A stretch of DNA of 64,000 bases from Leucobacter chironomi DSM 19883 (GCF_000421845.1 NZ_ATXU01000004.1:124001-188000), one strand, 5' to 3'. Positions 26,856 to 35,349 are shown, numbered from the stretch's first letter. Notes: generated by a model not told the origin, from the letters alone. Numbers and translations are program-made.

Positions 26856-27935
26856 ATGAGCACCGATGCGCCCCAGATCGCCCCAGCACCGCTCGTGATC
26901 ACCCGCCGCGAGGGCGCGATCACGCGCATCACGCTCAACCGGCCGCGCGCGATCAACGCGCTCACGCTCGAGATGTTCGGGCTGCTCGGCGCGGCGCTCG
27001 AGACGGCGCAGCGCGACGGCTCCGCGGCGATCCTGCTCGACGGCGCGGGCGAGCGCGGCTTCTGCGGCGGCGGTGACATCAAGGAGATCTCGGGCGGTGA
27101 CACGATGCGGATCCTCGCGACCGAGTACCGGCTCGACCTGGCGCTCGCGGAGTCGCCGGTGCCCGTGGTGGGCCTCATGGACGGCATCGCGATGGGCGGC
27201 GGCATCGGCTTGGCCGGGCACGCGAAGCACCGCGTGGTGACGGAGCGCAGCCGCCTCGCGATGCCGGAGGCGCGCATCGGGATCGTGCCCGATGTGGGCG
27301 GGCACCTGCTGCTGGCGCGAGCGCCCGGCCGGCTGGGGGAGCTGCTCGCCGTGACGGCGGCCGAGATGGGCCCGGGCGACGCGATCGCGCTGGGCTTCGC
27401 GGATCGCTTCGTGCCGTCGGAGCGGCTCGCTGCACTGCGCGAAGCGCTCGCGGGGGGTGCGGATCCGGGGGCCGCCTGCGCCCGCTTCGCCGAGCCGGCG
27501 CCGAGCTCGCCGCTGCTCGCGGCGCAGGCCTGGTGGGAGCCGATCGCGGAGGCCGCGTTCGGCGGCGCCCACGCGCCGGCATCGGAGGACCCTGCGGGGG
27601 CGGCGCTCCGGCTGGTGCACGCGCTCGACGCGGCGGCGGCCCGCGGGGGAGCCGGAGCCGCCGAGGCTGCCGACGCCGCCGCGACGGTGCGCGCTATGTG
27701 CCCGGTCTCGGTGGCGGTGACGCTCGCGCAGATCGACCGCACGCGCCGACTCGGGCTGGGCCTCGCCGAGGTGCTCGCAGACGACCTGCGGGTGCTGGGG
27801 CGCGTGGCGCCGCGCGCCGATTTCACCGAGGGCGTGCGCGCCCAGGTGATCGACAAGGACCGCGACCCGCGCTGGTCGCCCGCCCGCGTCGAAGACCTCG
27901 ACCCCGCGGAGCTCGCGGCGATCCTCGCCCCCTAG
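26856..27935 (+). CDS. Enoyl-CoA hydratase/isomerase-family protein, probable 3-hydroxyisobutyryl-CoA hydrolase
   Basis: 359 residues from ATG 26856; TACCGT (26844-26849) is 6 nt upstream. The crotonase core shows ITLNRPRAINALTLEM, GAGERGFCGGGDIKEISGG, GIAMGGGIGLAGHAKHRVV and MPEARIGIVPDVGGHLLLAR. The length (about 350) and the DVGG loop fit HIBCH of valine catabolism rather than a plain 260-residue hydratase. The C-terminal domain keeps AMCPVSVAVTLAQIDR in the right place and ends WSPARVEDLDP, as in the family. No other valine genes are nearby. Confidence 0.82.
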   Translation: MSTDAPQIAPAPLVITRREGAITRITLNRPRAINALTLEMFGLLGAALETAQRDGSAAILLDGAGERGFCGGGDIKEISGGDTMRILATEYRLDLALAESPVPVVGLMDGIAMGGGIGLAGHAKHRVVTERSRLAMPEARIGIVPDVGGHLLLARAPGRLGELLAVTAAEMGPGDAIALGFADRFVPSERLAALREALAGGADPGAACARFAEPAPSSPLLAAQAWWEPIAEAAFGGAHAPASEDPAGAALRLVHALDAAAARGGAGAAEAADAAATVRAMCPVSVAVTLAQIDRTRRLGLGLAEVLADDLRVLGRVAPRADFTEGVRAQVIDKDRDPRWSPARVEDLDPAELAAILAP

Positions 27936-27994
27936 CGGCGAGGCTGCTGGCGGCGAGGCCGCTGGCTGCGAGGTCGCTGGCTGCGAGGGCTCAG
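27935..27994. repeat. Four tandem copies of a 15-bp unit
   Basis: Units of (G)CGGCGAGG(C/T)(T/C)GCTG type start in the stop codon of the upstream gene and run 60 bp. They fill the gap to the VOC gene, whose end is at 28014. Confidence 0.85.
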
Positions 27995-28013
27995 CGCCTC
28001 GGCCGGGCTCGGC

Positions 28014-28370
28014 TCAGTGCGGGTCGCCGATGCAGAACTCGTTGCCGGCGGGGTCGGCGAAGGTGTCCCACGAGAAGCCCTGCTCGCCGCGCCGGCCGAG
28101 GTGCACCGCGCCGGCGTCGACCCACTCGGCGACCATCTGCTCGCGGTCGACATCCGGGCTGCGGTCGAGGTCGAGGTGCATCCGGTTCTTGCCCGGGGCG
28201 ATCTCCTCCACTCGCTGGAATCCCAGCGCCACCGGCACCTCGGGCGCGCGCACGATGCAGAACCAGCCGTCGGCGTCCTCGACGATCTCGCCGTCCAGGC
28301 GCTCGGCCCACCAGGCGGCGAGGGGCCGCGGGTCCGCCGTGTCGACGGTGATCATGCCCAGTCGGATCAT
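28014..28370 (-). CDS. VOC (glyoxalase/dioxygenase-fold) family protein
   Basis: 118 residues from ATG 28370, with GGAGCC upstream. The first beta-alpha-beta repeat starts LGMITVDTADPRPLAAWWAE, and the second ends SWDTFADPAGNEFCIGDPH, which carries the typical DPAGNEFC motif. The acidic metal ligand is plausible in the last motif and a His in MHLDLDRS. Actinobacterial relatives often act in antibiotic or small-molecule resistance, but the substrate is unknown. Confidence 0.8.
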   Translation of the reverse strand: MIRLGMITVDTADPRPLAAWWAERLDGEIVEDADGWFCIVRAPEVPVALGFQRVEEIAPGKNRMHLDLDRSPDVDREQMVAEWVDAGAVHLGRRGEQGFSWDTFADPAGNEFCIGDPH

Positions 28371-28420
28371 GGTGGCTCCGCTCGCTCGGTGAGATGTGCG
28401 CTCCACGATACCCTGGGACG

Positions 28421-29302
28421 ATGCACTGGACCGCCGACGGCCCCGACCTGGTGGCCGCGGGCGACAATCTGCCGATTCTGCGCGGGCTGCCGGGCAGCGC
28501 GTTCTCGGTCGTGTACCTCGATCCGCCGTTCAACACGGGCCGTACGCGGCAGGCCGAGCGGGTGCGGGGCACGCGGTTCGATGCGGATCGCGGCGGCGAG
28601 ACCGGGTCCGGGCTCGCGCGCGGGGAGCGGCTGGGCTTCCGCGGGCAGGGCTACCGGGTGACGCGGGAGCGCACGCTCGCCTACGACGACCGCTTCGGCG
28701 ACTACTGGGACTTCCTCGAGCCCCGGCTCGAGGAGGCGTGGCGGGTGCTCGCCCCGGACGGCACGCTCTACCTGCACCTCGACTACCGCGAGGTGCACTA
28801 CGCGAAGGTGCTGCTCGACGCGCTCTTCGGCCCGGAGTGCTTCATCAATGAGATCATCTGGGCCTACGATTTCGGGGCGCGCACGAAGCGCCGCTGGCCG
28901 GCGAAGCACGACAACATCCTGGTCTACGCGAAGCACCCCGATCATTTCTTCTTCGACGCCGAGGCGGTGGATCGCGAGCCGTACATGGCGCCCGGCCTCG
29001 TGACGCCCGAGAAGGCCGAGCGGGGCAAGCTGCCCACCGACGTGTGGTGGCACACGATCGTGTCGCCCACGGGTCGCGAGCGCACGGGCTACCCGACGCA
29101 GAAGCCTCTGGGGGTGGTGCGCCGCATCGTGCAGGCCTCGTCGCGGCCGGGGGACTGGGTGCTCGACCCCTTCGCGGGCAGCGGCACGACCGGTGCGGCG
29201 GCCGCGGAGCTGGGGCGGCGCTTCATGCTGATCGACGACAACCCCGAGGCGATCGAGGTGATGCGCGGGCGCCTGGCCGGCGCCGCGCCGGTCTTCGCCT
29301 GA
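28421..29302 (+). CDS. Site-specific DNA methyltransferase (N4-C or N6-A), beta-type order
   Basis: 293 residues from ATG 28421; TACCCT (28409-28414) is 6 nt upstream, a leaderless start. The catalytic motif IV is VYLDPPFNTGRT near residue 30. Motif I follows at the C-terminus, WVLDPFAGSGTTGAAAAELG, with FMLIDDNPEAIEVM. Motif IV before motif I is the beta arrangement. No restriction endonuclease is adjacent, so it seems solitary, either an orphan regulatory methylase or protective. The region between (about 60-140) contains TLYLHLDYREVHYAKVLLD and the target-recognition stretch is short. Confidence 0.85.
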   Translation: MHWTADGPDLVAAGDNLPILRGLPGSAFSVVYLDPPFNTGRTRQAERVRGTRFDADRGGETGSGLARGERLGFRGQGYRVTRERTLAYDDRFGDYWDFLEPRLEEAWRVLAPDGTLYLHLDYREVHYAKVLLDALFGPECFINEIIWAYDFGARTKRRWPAKHDNILVYAKHPDHFFFDAEAVDREPYMAPGLVTPEKAERGKLPTDVWWHTIVSPTGRERTGYPTQKPLGVVRRIVQASSRPGDWVLDPFAGSGTTGAAAAELGRRFMLIDDNPEAIEVMRGRLAGAAPVFA

Positions 29303-29435
29303 GGCCCGCGGCCCGCGTTGGCGCGGTGGTGCTGGTGACCTCGATGGGGGCGGCGGAGCGGAAGTGGATCATGAGGTTGCGGCCGCCTCTCTCGGAGGAA
29401 TGGACCACTCGACGGCGGGCTGCCAGACTGGAGCG

Positions 29436-31022
29436 GTGACCGATCCCGCACTCCGCGGCCCCGCCGAGCTCGTGGTGGAGCTCGACCGCGCCGCAGCCGT
29501 CCCGCTGCCCGCGCAGCTCGCCGCGGCGCTGCGGGAGTCGATCGACGCCGCACGGCTGCGACCCGGCGAGAGCGTACCCGCGACCCGTGCGCTCGCCGCA
29601 CGGCTCGGGGTCGCCAGAGGCGTCGTGGTCGCCGCCTACGAGCAGCTCATCGCGGAGGGCTATCTGCACGCCGAGCACGGACGGGGCACCCTGGTGAACC
29701 CCGACCTCGGCGCGACGATCCAGGCCGTGGCGCGCGCCGGGATCGGCGGACGCAGCGGATCTGCGCGAATCACGGGCAGCACGGGAAGCGCCGAGCCTCC
29801 GCCTCCCGCACCGGCCCTCGTCGGCGCGGGAAGCGGGCGCCCCGCCGATCCGCACCCCGAGCGCACTCCGGAGCCCGACACCGAGCTCGACGGCTCAGCT
29901 GCGGCGCCCCGCCCCCCGCTCGCGCCCGGCACCCCGCTCACCGACGCGACCCAGCGCCCCGCCTGGCGCGCCGCGTGGCGAGCTGCCGTCGCGCGTGCCG
30001 ACCGCCGATCACCCGCTCTCGGCGAACCGGCGCTGCGGCGCGAGGTCGCCGAGCACCTGCGGCTCGTGCGCGGCACGGCCCGCCCCGCGCGCGACGTGAT
30101 CGTGACCGCCGGCGCGCGCGAGGGCCTCGGGCTGCTGCTCACCGCGCTCGGCACGACCCGCGGGCACGGCCTGGTGGTGGGGGTGGAGGATCCCGGCTTC
30201 CCGTCGCTGCGCAGCGTCGCCGCCCGCCACGGCGCGCGCATCGTCTCGCTGCCGGTCGACGCCGAAGGGCTGCGCACCGACCGCCTGCCCGAGGGGCTGC
30301 TCGACCTCGTGATCGTCACGCCGAGCCACCAGTATCCGGTGGGCGGTTCGCTGCCGCTGCCGCGCAGACGGGAGCTGCTCGACTGGGCGAGACGCACCGG
30401 CGTCGTGGTCATCGAGGACGACTACGACTCGGAGCTGCGCCACGCCGGCGGGCCGCTGCCCGCGCTCGCAGCGCTCGACGACCCCGAGGCCGGGTCGGTC
30501 GTGACCCTCGGCACCTTCTCGAGCACGGTGACACCCGCGGTCGCCGCGGGCTTCCTGCTCGCCCCGCGCAACCTGCGCGCGCTGCTCGAACCGGTGCGTC
30601 AGGATCTCGGATCACCCGTCTCCGCCGTGGTGCAGCTGGCGCTCGCCGACTACCTCGCCACGGGGGAGCTGCGCCGCAACATCGCGCGGGTGCGCCGCCG
30701 ACATGCGGCGCGGCGCGACCTGATCTCGGAGTGCTTCGCGGGGGTGCCGCGCGTGCGCGTGCGCCCGATGAGCGGCGGCCTGCACGCGGTGCTCGAGTTC
30801 TCGGGGGAGGCGGCCGTGCGCCGGGAGGCCCGCGCGGTGGAGCTGGCGTCGCGCGAGACCGCGGCGTTCCCGGCGGGGCTCGGCATCGCGGCCCTCGGCG
30901 CCTACTGGCAGCATCACAGCCCCGACCGCACGGCCGGCGTGGTGCTCGGGATGGGCGGCCCCGACGACACTGAGTTCGAGGCTGCGCTCGACTGCCTGCG
31001 GCGGATCCTGCGGGCCGACTGA
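29436..31022 (+). CDS. MocR/PdxR-type GntR-family regulator lacking the PLP lysine
   Basis: 528 residues from GTG 29436 (CAGACT 6 nt upstream). The N-terminal winged helix reads LPAQLAAALRESIDAARLRP and PATRALAARLGVARGVVVAA. After a proline-rich linker of about 90 residues comes a fold-type-I aminotransferase domain: TPSHQYPVGGSLPL, DDYDSELRHAGGPLP. Where the family has SK with the PLP lysine, this protein has GTFSSTVTPAVAAGF, so Ser363 replaces it. The effector domain probably binds an effector without a Schiff base. The linker contains alanine-, glycine- and proline-rich repeats. It is convergent with DUF488. Confidence 0.8.
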   Translation: MTDPALRGPAELVVELDRAAAVPLPAQLAAALRESIDAARLRPGESVPATRALAARLGVARGVVVAAYEQLIAEGYLHAEHGRGTLVNPDLGATIQAVARAGIGGRSGSARITGSTGSAEPPPPAPALVGAGSGRPADPHPERTPEPDTELDGSAAAPRPPLAPGTPLTDATQRPAWRAAWRAAVARADRRSPALGEPALRREVAEHLRLVRGTARPARDVIVTAGAREGLGLLLTALGTTRGHGLVVGVEDPGFPSLRSVAARHGARIVSLPVDAEGLRTDRLPEGLLDLVIVTPSHQYPVGGSLPLPRRRELLDWARRTGVVVIEDDYDSELRHAGGPLPALAALDDPEAGSVVTLGTFSSTVTPAVAAGFLLAPRNLRALLEPVRQDLGSPVSAVVQLALADYLATGELRRNIARVRRRHAARRDLISECFAGVPRVRVRPMSGGLHAVLEFSGEAAVRREARAVELASRETAAFPAGLGIAALGAYWQHHSPDRTAGVVLGMGGPDDTEFEAALDCLRRILRAD

Positions 31023-31089
31023 GCGGCGCATCGGCCGGCGCGGGGTTTGGCCAGAATGGCGGATCCGGCTGAGCGGCGGATCCGGATGA

Positions 31090-31105
31090 GCGGGCCCCGG
31101 CCCGC
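31090..31105. terminator. Hairpin after the MocR gene
   Basis: A 7-bp GC stem, GCGGGCC with GGCCCGC, and a 2-nt loop sit 67 nt after the MocR stop, between convergent genes. Marginal by loop size. Confidence 0.4.
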
Positions 31106-31122
31106 GATCCGCCCGCCGCGGG

Positions 31123-31497
31123 TCATGCGCGACGGAGCAGCGCCTCCCGCAGCACGATGGCGTGATTCCTGCGTTCGTCTTTCGCGCCGTACAGCAGGGT
31201 GAGCACGTCGTGCTCCCGCGCGAGGGCGACGAGGCGGTCGAGCGCCTCGGCGGCCGGCGGCTCGGCGAGCTCGGCCCGGTAGTGCTCGGCGAAGGCGGCG
31301 AAGTGGTCGGGATCGCGGCCCTCGGGGTCGTCGTGCCATTCCCGCCGCAGTTCGGGGCTCGGCGCGGCGTCCTGCTCCCAGAGGTCGAGCGCTGCGCGTT
31401 CCTTGGATACGCCGCGCGGCCAGAGGCGATCCACGAGCACGCGGCAGCCGTCACCCGGCGCGGCGGGGTCGTAGACGCGCTTGATCCTGACATCCAT
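31123..31497 (-). CDS. DUF488 family protein (YeaO-like)
   Basis: 124 residues from ATG 31497; CAGACT (31504-31509) lies 6 nt upstream. Typical features are VRIKRVYDPAAPGDGCRVLV, DRLWPRGVSKERA, and HAIVLREALLRRA. The family is widespread; its function is undetermined. Confidence 0.85.
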   Translation of the reverse strand: MDVRIKRVYDPAAPGDGCRVLVDRLWPRGVSKERAALDLWEQDAAPSPELRREWHDDPEGRDPDHFAAFAEHYRAELAEPPAAEALDRLVALAREHDVLTLLYGAKDERRNHAIVLREALLRRA

Positions 31498-31576
31498 GCC
31501 TCCAGTCTGCGCCCCGGCCGGGGCGAGCGCCAGAGGCCCGCGGAGCACTGGACCGAAGCACCCGGTACTGATACGC

Positions 31577-31638
31577 TTGCCGAAACGTTACGGCACATCG
31601 ATGCTTGTGAAGCAAAGAAGCTCCAAAACGTTTCAACA
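31577..31638 (+). promoter_or_regulatory. Promoter and two LacI-type operators (O1, O2) of the ureohydrolase gene
   Basis: -35 TTGCCG (31577-31582), 17-bp spacer and -10 GATGCT (31600-31605). Operator O1, TGCCGAAACGTTACGGCA (31578-31595), is a palindrome with two mispairs; O2, CTCCAAAACGTTTCAACA (31621-31638), has a perfect AAACGTTT core. O1 covers the -35 box and half of the spacer, so repressor binding would block RNA polymerase. Confidence 0.7.
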
Positions 31639-31684
31639 TAGATCACGGCGGGCTCGGCCCGCACCACCACTGAAAAGAGGAACC

Positions 31685-32674
31685 ATGACTGAAGAGTCGA
31701 CCGGCTCGTTCGACGAGACCATGTGGAACGGCCTCCTGCACGGCGGCCTCGGCGGCACCTTCATGGGCGTGCCCAGCGTCGAGCTGCAGCGCGACGCGAT
31801 CATCGCCTCGGGAGCGAAGGCCGTCGTCTACGGCTTCCCCTTCGACGCCACCACCATCAGCCGCAGCGGCGCCAACTACGGCCCGCGCGCGATTCGCGAG
31901 ACCTCGGTGCAGTACACGAACTTCCAGGCGACGTTCGACTTCGACCTGTTCGCGCACCTGCCGCTCGTCGACGGCGGCGACTGCAAGGTGGCGCTGGGCA
32001 ACACCCCCAAGACGTTCGAGCGGGTCGAAGCCGACATCGCCGAGATCGTGGCCGCCGGGGCGATCCCGGTGGTCTTCGGCGGCGACCACTCCGTGAGCAT
32101 CCCCGTGGGCAAGGCGGCGAAGAAGCCGGGCACGAGCCCCGGCTGGGTGCAGTTCGACACCCACCTCGACGCCGCCCCGCACGTCGGCGGCGAAGAGCTG
32201 AACCACTGCTGCACCATCACCCGCGCCGTCGACAACGGCTACGACCCCGCGAAGATCGTGCTGGTCGGCATCAGCGGCTGGATGAACCCGAAGACCGAGC
32301 TGAAGTACTGCCGCGACCACGGCATCCGCGTGATCTGGCTCGAGGACATCTGGCAGAAGGGCACGCTCTGGGCCGTCGAGCAGATCCTGGAGCGGGTCGG
32401 CGAGGAGGGCTTCTACCTCACCTTCGACGTCGACGCCCTCGACGCGGCCTTCGCGCCGGGCACCTGCGCGCCCACGCCCGGCGGCATGACGATCCGCGAG
32501 GCTTTCGAGATCATCCGCGGCATCGCGCCCGCGGGGCTCATCGGGCTCGACATCGCCGAGCCGGCTCCGTCGCTCGATCACTCCACCCGCACGCAGCTGA
32601 TCGCCGGGCGGATCGCGCTGGAGGCGCTGGCCTTCCACGCGGGATCGCCGAACACGCCGGTCTACGTCGGCTGA
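31685..32674 (+). CDS. Ureohydrolase: agmatinase, guanidinobutyrase or guanidine-hydrolase type
   Basis: 329 residues from ATG 31685 with AGAGG upstream. Manganese/nickel ligand motifs: VVFGGDHSVSIP, VQFDTHLDAAPH (DTHLD instead of DAHxD), and LTFDVDALDAAFAPGT. The C-terminal PTPGGMTIREAFEII is typical of the agmatinase subfamily. It would hydrolyse a guanidino group to urea and an amine or acid. The neighbours (nitrilase-type amidase, permease, LacI) suggest guanidinobutyrate, agmatine or another guanidine compound; DTHLD in place of the agmatinase DAHTD makes the exact substrate uncertain. It is controlled by operators O1 and O2. Confidence 0.75.
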   Translation: MTEESTGSFDETMWNGLLHGGLGGTFMGVPSVELQRDAIIASGAKAVVYGFPFDATTISRSGANYGPRAIRETSVQYTNFQATFDFDLFAHLPLVDGGDCKVALGNTPKTFERVEADIAEIVAAGAIPVVFGGDHSVSIPVGKAAKKPGTSPGWVQFDTHLDAAPHVGGEELNHCCTITRAVDNGYDPAKIVLVGISGWMNPKTELKYCRDHGIRVIWLEDIWQKGTLWAVEQILERVGEEGFYLTFDVDALDAAFAPGTCAPTPGGMTIREAFEIIRGIAPAGLIGLDIAEPAPSLDHSTRTQLIAGRIALEALAFHAGSPNTPVYVG

Positions 32675-32683
32675 GCCGCGAGA

Positions 32684-32723
32684 ACGCAGGCGGGCCGGGG
32701 AGAGATCCCCGGCCCGTCTGCGT
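32684..32723 (+). terminator. Ureohydrolase-gene terminator
   Basis: 17-nt arms (32684-32700 and 32707-32723) with one mismatch around AGAGAT. The 3' arm runs into a 27-bp direct repeat. Confidence 0.75.
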
Positions 32724-32769
32724 GTCTGCGGAAGGCCTGTGCGTCTGCGTGTCTGCGGAAGGCCTGTGC
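32716..32769. repeat. Two direct copies of a 27-bp unit
   Basis: Perfect tandem copies (32716-32742, 32743-32769) beginning GTCTGCGTGTCTGCGGAAGG, then a partial third copy of 8 nt. The unit itself contains a GTCTGCG repeat. It lies in the gap between convergent ureohydrolase and nitrilase genes. Confidence 0.85.
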
Positions 32770-32806
32770 GTCTGCGGGGAGGGGCGTGCGCCGCCCCCTC
32801 GCTTTC

Positions 32807-33592
32807 CTACGCCTCGTAGAGTGCGGGTCGCCGCTGCGCGAGCATGGCGGTGGCGCCGTCGCCACCGGCTCCGAGTTCGAGCATTGCGGTCAGCTCGCCG
32901 CGCGTCTCGGTGTCGAGTTCGGCGATCGTCGTGCCATCGGGGGCGACGATGCGGCTCGATCCGCAGAAGTCGTGGCCCGATTCGCTGCCGACCCGGTTGG
33001 CGTAGGCGACCGGCACCCGGTTCTCCAGCGCGCGGGCGGTGACCGCGGTGCGGTGATCGAGCTCGTAGGGGTGCATGTTCGCCGATCCTGCGATGAGCAG
33101 TTCGGCGCCGCGCAGTGCGAGGGTGCGGCCGACCTCGGGGAACTCGATCTCGAAGCAGTTGATCACGCCGATGCGCGCGCCGCTGAGGGTGATGGGGGTG
33201 ATGCTGTCGCCGGCTCGGAAGACGTCGCGTTCGCCGCCGAAGAGGTGGGTCTTGCGGATCGCGGGGAGCACGCGGCCGTCGCGGTCGATGGCGAGGTAGG
33301 CGTCGAAGAAGCCGTCCTCTGAGGGTTCGACGAAGCCGATGAGCAGCGCCGTTCCGGCCTCTCGGCACGCCGAGGCGAGTGCCGCGATCCGAGGGTCGTC
33401 GGTGTCGATGGCGAGTTCGGAGAGCCGCTCGGTCTGGTAGCCGGTGAGGAACAGCTCGGGGAAGACGAGGAGGTCGGCGTCGCTCGCGGCGAGCGCGGCT
33501 CGGGCGCGAGCGAGGTTGCCGGCGATGTCGCGGGGGAGCGGCGCGTCCTGGACGACGGTGATGCGGAGAGTGGAAGTGCTCATGGTGCTCAC
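32807..33592 (-). CDS. Nitrilase-superfamily carbon-nitrogen hydrolase (amidase)
   Basis: 261 residues. The Glu-Lys-Cys triad is visible: E in LLVFPELFLTGYQ, K in PAIRKTHLFGGERD, and C in RIGVINCFEIEFPEVG. GCXXE-like surroundings fit aliphatic amidases and 4-guanidinobutyramide or N-carbamoyl amidases. ATG 33592 and 33583 are both possible starts; neither has a clear ribosome binding site. It shares a divergent control region (O3, O4) with the permease and is convergent with the ureohydrolase. Together these could open an amide and remove urea from a guanidino compound. Confidence 0.8.
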   Translation of the reverse strand: MSTMSTSTLRITVVQDAPLPRDIAGNLARARAALAASDADLLVFPELFLTGYQTERLSELAIDTDDPRIAALASACREAGTALLIGFVEPSEDGFFDAYLAIDRDGRVLPAIRKTHLFGGERDVFRAGDSITPITLSGARIGVINCFEIEFPEVGRTLALRGAELLIAGSANMHPYELDHRTAVTARALENRVPVAYANRVGSESGHDFCGSSRIVAPDGTTIAELDTETRGELTAMLELGAGGDGATAMLAQRRPALYEA

Positions 33593-33626
33593 ATTCTCGC
33601 ACGGCGGTGCGGTGCTGGCCAGCGGT

Positions 33627-33708
33627 TGCTAAATCGTTTCGATAATCCACTCTACTGAAAATAAAGACCTCCCAGCATCTTGTTAAAACGTTTCGGCTCA
33701 GGTAACGT
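33627..33708. promoter_or_regulatory. Divergent control region with LacI-type operators O3 and O4
   Basis: O3 TGCTAAATCGTTTCGATA (33627-33644) lies nearer the nitrilase gene. O4 TGTTAAAACGTTTCGGCT (33681-33698) lies over the permease promoter, -35 TTGTTA (33680-33685), 17-bp spacer, -10 TAACGT (33703-33708). O4 starts one base into the -35 box, exactly as O1 does at the ureohydrolase promoter. Confidence 0.7.
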
Positions 33709-33819
33709 GGGCCGCGGATGACCCCGGATCGCGCCCTCAGCGGCACGCCCCGGCGCTCCCGGCGGAGGCGCCGATGATCGTCGCACTCCGTCGCCGTATC
33801 TTGAACCAAGGGAGTTTCC

Positions 33820-35349
33820 ATGACCACGGCGCCGACGGTGATGAAGAGAGAATTCACCATGTTTTCCGCGCTCTCAGTCGCATTCGCGTTCGTCTCGCCG
33901 ATCGTCGCGCTGTACAGCGTGCTCGGGCTCGGCCTCACCACCTCGGGTCCGGCCTTCATCTGGGGCGGCATGATCCTCTACCTCGGCCAGTTCATCGTCG
34001 TGCTCACCCTCGGCGTCCTCGCGTCGAAGTGGGCCGACTCCGGCGGCATCTACCAGTGGTCCAGGCGCCTGCTCGGGCACCGCTACGGCTGGTTCGCGTC
34101 GTGGACGTACATCTGGACGCTGCTCATCACGCTGCCCGCCGTCGCCTACGCGGGCGCCGTGCTGATCCCGCCGATCTTCGACGTGCCGGCCGCCGATCAC
34201 GGCCTGGTGACCTGGCTCGCCGTGGGCCTGCTCGCCTTCAGCACCATCGTGAACCTCGCCGGGCGGGTCTTCATCAAGATCCTCATGGTCGGCGTGATCG
34301 TCGCCGAGGCCGTGGGCTCCATCGGCGTGGCGATCTGGCTGCTGTTCTTCGAGCGGCACCAGGGCCTCGACTACCTGTCGCCCGCCTCGCTCGGCGACTA
34401 CAGCGGCGTCTTCTTCTCCGCCCCGCTCGTCATGGCGATCGCGTTCTCCAGCTACTTCGCCATCGGCTTCGAGAGCGCGAGCTCCATCGCCGAGGAAGTG
34501 CGCCGCCCGAAGAAGGCCGTGCCCCGCGCGATGGTGGTGTCGTTCTTCGCGATCATGATCATCGTGCTGCTGAGCACGCTCGCCTTCACCCTGGCCGTGC
34601 CGAGCGACGCGTTCCTGCAGGATCCCGACAACGCCGCCGATCCCGCGGTCGCGATCATGGCCGCCACCTTCCCGGAGCCCGTGTTCCGCGGCATCCTCGC
34701 CCTGTTCGTGATCGCGTTCGCGGCGAGCCTGATGACGATCCAGATCACCGTGTCGCGCATCGTGTGGGCCACGGGCCGCAACGGCGAGCTGCCGTTCGCG
34801 AGGTTCCTCACCAAGCTGTCCGGCGCGACCGGGCTGCCCCGCCGCGCGGTCATCGTGACCGCCGTGATCGCGGTGCTGCTGTTCATCCCGTTCCAGAGCG
34901 AGGGGATCCAGATGGCCCTCATCTCGTTCTCCTCGGTGGGATTCTTCATCTCCTTCCTGTTCCCGGTGCTCGGCATGGCGATCGCGCGCTTCACCGGTCG
35001 CTGGAGCGACGATCCGAAGCTCTTCCTGGGGCGCGCCGGGCAGATCGTGAGCTGGCTCGCGCTCGTGTGGCTGGTGTTCCAGATCGCGAACGTCGCGTGG
35101 CCGCGCGAGACGGGCGCCGGCTGGGCGAGCGACTGGTCGACGATCATCGGCGTCGCCGCCGTGGGCGTGCTCGGAATCATCGTCGAGGCGTGGGTGCACC
35201 GCAAGCGGGTGCACGCCGCGACCACGGGTTCGACGATCGTGATCGTCGAACGCGACGAGTCCGACGACGATGACGAAGACGAGGCCGTGCCGGCCGCCGG
35301 TGCGGCGGCGGTGCTGCTCGAAGAACCCGCGGGGAGCGAGCGGGCCTGA
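33820..35349 (+). CDS. APC-superfamily amino-acid/polyamine permease
   Basis: 509 residues from ATG 33820 with AAGGGAG upstream. About 12 hydrophobic helices start TMFSALSVAFAFVSPIVALY; the conserved helix-1 unwound region and VFFSAPLVMAIAFSSYFAIG, GFESASSIAEEVRRPKKAVP are typical of the APC family (GabP/BAT1-like). An unusual strongly acidic C-terminus follows (DESDDDDEDEA). It likely imports a cationic amine, amino acid or guanidino compound. Its promoter carries the O4 operator, tying it to the ureohydrolase and amidase. Confidence 0.85.
   Translation: MTTAPTVMKREFTMFSALSVAFAFVSPIVALYSVLGLGLTTSGPAFIWGGMILYLGQFIVVLTLGVLASKWADSGGIYQWSRRLLGHRYGWFASWTYIWTLLITLPAVAYAGAVLIPPIFDVPAADHGLVTWLAVGLLAFSTIVNLAGRVFIKILMVGVIVAEAVGSIGVAIWLLFFERHQGLDYLSPASLGDYSGVFFSAPLVMAIAFSSYFAIGFESASSIAEEVRRPKKAVPRAMVVSFFAIMIIVLLSTLAFTLAVPSDAFLQDPDNAADPAVAIMAATFPEPVFRGILALFVIAFAASLMTIQITVSRIVWATGRNGELPFARFLTKLSGATGLPRRAVIVTAVIAVLLFIPFQSEGIQMALISFSSVGFFISFLFPVLGMAIARFTGRWSDDPKLFLGRAGQIVSWLALVWLVFQIANVAWPRETGAGWASDWSTIIGVAAVGVLGIIVEAWVHRKRVHAATTGSTIVIVERDESDDDDEDEAVPAAGAAAVLLEEPAGSERA

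Noticed and set aside
31090-31105. A functional intrinsic terminator
   Set aside because: The 2-nt loop makes a stable hairpin unlikely; it is kept only as a weak feature.
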